Shown: piece after piece, positions 15,797-18,743 of the stretch | How the letters are laid out: every line of letters begins with the position of its first letter | Numbering within the stretch: the stretch's first letter is position 1 | Assembly: GCA_947169985.1 (NCBI GenBank) | Contig: CAMVRW010000011.1 | Coordinates: 1 to 18,743 of the forward strand | Length of the DNA: 18,743 bases | Direction: 5' to 3' | Source of the DNA: an uncultured Butyrivibrio sp. | GTDB taxonomy: Bacteria > Bacillota > Clostridia > Lachnospirales > Lachnospiraceae | Translations under genes and position numbers: made by a program | The notes under the pieces: model-generated | Database searches by the model: none | What the model saw: the letters and a program-made list of their open reading frames with translations, nothing else | What the model was told of the DNA's origin: nothing

Positions 15797-16774
15797 ATGG
15801 CAGGATACGGACCTTTACAGATAGGCAGCGTGACGCTGGACAACAACATAATTCTAGGACCCATGGCAGGTGTTTCAGACCTGCCTTTTCGCGTATTATG
15901 CAGCGAGATGGGTGCTGGTCTTGTGTGCATGGAGATGATAAGCGCCAAGGCTATTATTTATAAGAACAGAAACACAAACATGCTCCTTGAGATCCATGAG
16001 AATGAACATCCCGTTTCACTGCAGCTCTTTGGCTCGGAGCCCGAGGTTATGCAACAGGCTGTTGATATGATAAAGGACAGGCCCTACGATATACTGGATG
16101 TGAATATGGGATGCCCGGTTCCAAAGATCGTAGGAAACGGAGAGGGCTCAGCCCTTATGAAGAATCCGGAACTTATTGAAAAGATCGTAAAGGCTCTGAC
16201 AGATGTTTCTGACAGACCTGTGACCGTTAAGATAAGGAAGGGATTTAATGAGGCTTTGGTCAATGCTGTGGAGTGTGCCCTGGCAGCTCAACAGGGAGGA
16301 GCAGCAGCCATTGCTGTTCATGGAAGGACCAGGGAACAGTTTTACTCGGGCGAGGCGGACTGGGACATCATCAGGCAGGTTAAGGAAGCTGTAAAGGTGC
16401 CAGTTATCGGAAACGGTGATGTGGTAGATGGTCCAAGCGCCAAGAGGATGTTTGAAGAGACCGGGTGCGACGGTGTAATGGTAGCCAGAGCAGCTCAGGG
16501 TAATCCATTTATCTTCAGGGAGATCAAAAGCTTTTTTGAAACGGGGAGCGCAGCTCCAAGACCTGACAACAAGGAGATATATGACACGGTCATCAGACAT
16601 GCTGATATGCAGCTTAAGTACAAGGGGGAGTACATCGGCATCAGGGAGATGAGAAAGCACGTGTCCTGGTACACAATTGGTATGCCTGGAAGTGCCAGAT
16701 TCAGGAACGAGATTAATCAGATGACAGACATGGAATCCCTGAAGGAAGCCTGTGCTAAAGTCATGTTGACATGA
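15797..16774 (+). CDS. dusB: tRNA-dihydrouridine synthase (DusB family)
   Basis: A 325-residue flavin enzyme that reduces uridines in the tRNA D-loop or variable region with NADPH. The N-terminal LGPMAGVSDLPFR, MISAKA, the catalytic Cys106 in VNMGCPVPKIV, KIRKGF, the FMN-binding AIAVHGRTREQFYSG and VIGNGDV, and GVMVARAAQGNPFIF are all typical. The C-terminal tRNA-binding helices follow (about 250-325). ATG 15797 is preferred: GGAAG precedes it and the family's N-terminus begins here. An in-frame ATG at 15725 lies inside the previous gene. The greA promoter -35 box is contained in the last two sense codons. Confidence 0.95.
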   Translation: MAGYGPLQIGSVTLDNNIILGPMAGVSDLPFRVLCSEMGAGLVCMEMISAKAIIYKNRNTNMLLEIHENEHPVSLQLFGSEPEVMQQAVDMIKDRPYDILDVNMGCPVPKIVGNGEGSALMKNPELIEKIVKALTDVSDRPVTVKIRKGFNEALVNAVECALAAQQGGAAAIAVHGRTREQFYSGEADWDIIRQVKEAVKVPVIGNGDVVDGPSAKRMFEETGCDGVMVARAAQGNPFIFREIKSFFETGSAAPRPDNKEIYDTVIRHADMQLKYKGEYIGIREMRKHVSWYTIGMPGSARFRNEINQMTDMESLKEACAKVMLT

Positions 16775-16794
16775 TTATTGATTATTTGTATAAT
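16766..16794 (+). promoter_or_regulatory. Consensus sigma-A promoter of greA
   Basis: TTGACA (16766-16771), exactly 17 bases, TATAAT (16789-16794): both hexamers are perfect. The -35 box is formed by the last two sense codons of dusB. Transcription should start near 16801, giving a leader of about 60 bases that begins with a small TAAAAC-GAA-GTTTTA hairpin (16803-16817). Confidence 0.92.
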
Positions 16795-16861
16795 AGCAAA
16801 GTTAAAACGAAGTTTTATCAATTTTCATATAGATATTTCTATGAAGGGTAGGTATTAAACT

Positions 16862-17347
16862 ATGGAAGAGAAGAAAAATATCTTAACCTATGAAGGTCTT
16901 AAGAAGTACGAGGACGAGCTTCACGACCTCAAGGTTAACAAGCGTCAGGAAGTTGCTGAGAAGATCAAGGAAGCAAGAGAGCAGGGCGACCTTTCTGAGA
17001 ACGCTGAGTACGATGCAGCTAAGGATGAGCAGCGCGATATCGAGGCTAGAATCGAAGCTCTTGAGAAGATCCTTAAGAATGCAGAAGTAGTAGTTGAAGA
17101 GGATGTTGACACAAACAAGATCAGCATCGGCTGCAAGGTTAAGATCCGTGACCTTGAGTTCAACGAGGATATGGAATATAAGATCGTAGGTTCATCAGAG
17201 GCTAACAGCCTTAAGGGTAAGATCTCAAACGAGTCTCCTGTAGGAAAGGCTCTTATCGGAGCTAAGAAGGGACAGACAGTTTCAGTTGAGACACAGGCTG
17301 GTGTCCTTAAGTACAAGGTACTTGGAATCGAGAGATCAGAGGGTTAA
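16862..17347 (+). CDS. greA: Transcription elongation factor GreA
   Basis: A 161-residue factor that rescues backtracked RNA polymerase by stimulating cleavage of the nascent RNA end. The N-terminal coiled coil (about 1-75) carries the tip motif [11 protein letters not shown] with the acidic pair D43 and E46 that enters the polymerase channel. The C-terminal FKBP-like domain follows with typical late [17 protein letters not shown] and a final KVLGIE. Length is normal. Codon use is highly biased, in line with a perfect promoter and high expression. lysS follows 99 bases later, probably in the same transcript. Confidence 0.97.
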   Translation: MEEKKNILTYEGLKKYEDELHDLKVNKRQEVAEKIKEAREQGDLSENAEYDAAKDEQRDIEARIEALEKILKNAEVVVEEDVDTNKISIGCKVKIRDLEFNEDMEYKIVGSSEANSLKGKISNESPVGKALIGAKKGQTVSVETQAGVLKYKVLGIERSEG

Positions 17348-17375
17348 CACTCACGCGTATTATATGAGAATTTGG

Positions 17376-17409
17376 GGGCCAGCGATTTATGCGAATTCGC
17401 TGGCTCTTT
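17376..17409 (+). terminator. Terminator-like hairpin between greA and lysS
   Basis: Bases 17376-17385 pair with 17397-17406 (core GCCAGCGA/TCGCTGGC, one G-T wobble) around an 11-base loop, followed by only TTT. GCGAATTCGC (17391-17400), a perfect palindrome, offers an alternative fold. With the weak T-run and no obvious lysS promoter downstream, partial readthrough into lysS is likely. Confidence 0.55.
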
Positions 17410-17446
17410 ATGTAAGAATCTAGTTAGTTTATTAAGGAGGCTAAAA

Positions 17447-18743
17447 GTGGCAGATAACAATCAGCAGAACAATCAGAATGCATCAGCCGAGGACGTTGGA
17501 CGTCTTCGTCAGGTTAGAAGAGATAAGCTTACAGAGCTTCAGGCAGCAGGAAGAGATCCTTTCCAGATCGTAAAGTACGATCAGACACATCACACAAAAG
17601 AGATCAGAGATAACTTCGAGACTCTTGAGTTCGTAGCTCCAGTTGATGAGGAAGGTAAGGCTGTAACAGTAGCTCTTTCAGATATTCCGGCAGAGAAGGT
17701 GGTTTCACTTGCTGGCCGTATGATGAGCAAGCGTGTTATGGGAAAAGCTTCTTTTGCTAATCTTCAGGACAGAGACGGCAGGATGCAGCTGTACGTTTCA
17801 AGGAACGACCTTGGAGATGAGTCATATGCTGATTTTAAGAAGATGGATATCGGCGACATCATCGGTATTAAGGGATTTGCTTTCAGAACTAAGACCGGTG
17901 AGATCTCAGTTCATGTTAAGGAGATGACTCTTTTATCCAAGTCTCTTATGCCACTTCCTGAGAAGTTCCATGGCCTTACAGATACAGAGATCAGATATCG
18001 TCAGAGATACGTTGACCTTGTTATGAACGAGGATGTTAAGGAGACCTTCAAGAAGAGAAGCGCTATCATTCGTGAGATCCGTAACTTCCTTGCTGATAGA
18101 GATTTCATGGAAGTTGAGACACCTATGCTTGTTGAGAACGCAGGTGGCGCAGCAGCTAGACCTTTCTTCACACATTACAATGCGCTTGATGAGGAGAGAA
18201 AGCTTCGTATCTCTCTTGAGCTTTACCTTAAGAGACTTATCGTCGGCGGTCTTGAGAGAGTTTACGAGATTGGCCGTGTATTCAGAAATGAGGGTACAGA
18301 CACAAGACACAATCCTGAGTTCACACTTATGGAGCTGTACCAGGCTTATACAGATTACGAGGGAATGATGGAGCTTACAGAGTCCATGTTCCGTTACCTT
18401 GCTGAGAAGGTTTGTGGCACAACCCAGATCCCTTACGGTGACAACATCATCGATCTTGGCAAGCCATTCGAGCGTCTTACAATGAACGACGCTATCAAGA
18501 AGTATGCAGGAATCGACTTCGATGCAGTTAAGACTGACGAGGAAGCTAAGGCTATCGCCAAGGAGAAAGGCATCGAGTTTGAGGATCGCCACACTAAGGG
18601 CGACATCATCAACCTCTTCTTCGAGGAGTTCTGCGAGAAGAACCTGATCCAGCCTACATTCATCATGGATCATCCTCTTGCAATCTCACCTCTTACCAAG
18701 AAGAAGCCTACAGATCCTGAGAAGGTTGAGCGTTTCGAGCTCT
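17447..18743 (+). CDS. lysS: Lysyl-tRNA synthetase, class II (3' end outside window)
   Basis: The first 432 residues of a class II synthetase that charges tRNA-Lys with lysine; the frame is open to the window end. A polar Asn/Gln-rich N-terminus precedes the anticodon-binding OB fold (about 60-160: SLAGRMMSKRVMGKASFANLQD). The catalytic domain follows with DTEIRYRQRYVDL, motif 1 around FMEVETPML, GGAAARPF, LRISLELYLKRLIVGG and motif 2 FRNEGTDTRHNPEFTLMELYQAYTDY. Motif 3 would lie beyond the window. The start is GTG at 17447, supported by AAGGAGG at 17434-17440. An ATG start would lose the N-terminal part of the protein. Confidence 0.95.
   Translation, partial: MADNNQQNNQNASAEDVGRLRQVRRDKLTELQAAGRDPFQIVKYDQTHHTKEIRDNFETLEFVAPVDEEGKAVTVALSDIPAEKVVSLAGRMMSKRVMGKASFANLQDRDGRMQLYVSRNDLGDESYADFKKMDIGDIIGIKGFAFRTKTGEISVHVKEMTLLSKSLMPLPEKFHGLTDTEIRYRQRYVDLVMNEDVKETFKKRSAIIREIRNFLADRDFMEVETPMLVENAGGAAARPFFTHYNALDEERKLRISLELYLKRLIVGGLERVYEIGRVFRNEGTDTRHNPEFTLMELYQAYTDYEGMMELTESMFRYLAEKVCGTTQIPYGDNIIDLGKPFERLTMNDAIKKYAGIDFDAVKTDEEAKAIAKEKGIEFEDRHTKGDIINLFFEEFCEKNLIQPTFIMDHPLAISPLTKKKPTDPEKVERFEL

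Noticed and set aside
1..18743. CRISPR arrays, insertion sequences, tRNA or rRNA genes
   Set aside because: No regular spaced repeats, transposase-like frames, terminal inverted repeats, cloverleaf sequences or rRNA-like stretches were seen by eye; a covariance-model scan was not possible.

Overview
The window reads as a Lachnospiraceae-type Firmicutes chromosome, most like Butyrivibrio or Pseudobutyrivibrio. This is inferred from gene content (Clostridia-style xylose-sensing and ChvE-type sugar systems, a coaX/unknown/dusB block followed by greA-lysS), AGGAGG-type ribosome binding sites and moderate GC. All genes lie on the + strand, are intact and tightly packed. The longest stretch without a gene is 196 bases (5329-5524).

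Region 1 (1-5328) opens with the intrinsic terminator of an upstream gene. A regulatory operon follows: a membrane-tethered sugar-binding-like sensor protein, a LytS/YesM-type histidine kinase, a YesN-type response regulator with an AraC DNA-binding domain, and a XylF-like xylose-binding lipoprotein. The layout matches the XylFII-LytS sugar-sensing complex described in Clostridium beijerinckii. A strong terminator (5357-5393) closes the operon.

Region 2 (5329-9552) is a sugar ABC importer: a ChvE-like lipoprotein, a double ATPase (GguA-like) and a membrane permease (GguB-like), ended by a terminator. The binding-protein gene has the strongest codon bias and is separated from the ATPase gene by a hairpin without a U-tract, as expected if binding protein is made in excess. 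The simplest model is that the sensor operon controls this importer, and that the extra XylF feeds the same permease or widens its sugar range.

Region 3 (9553-12547) holds a SpoU/TrmH RNA methyltransferase, proC, and a secreted SH3-domain cell-wall hydrolase of the SleB/CwlJ fold with its own promoter. Region 4 (12548-16774) is a close-packed run: argF, birA (no DNA-binding domain, unusual active-site loop), coaX, an unrecognised acidic protein, and dusB. Region 5 (16775-18743) is greA, from a consensus promoter whose -35 box lies inside the last codons of dusB, then lysS, which runs off the window end.

The most notable items are the sensor/importer arrangement with three different binding proteins, the possibly leaderless first gene, and a BirA carrying Ser at the position of the conserved Arg118 of E. 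coli BirA.
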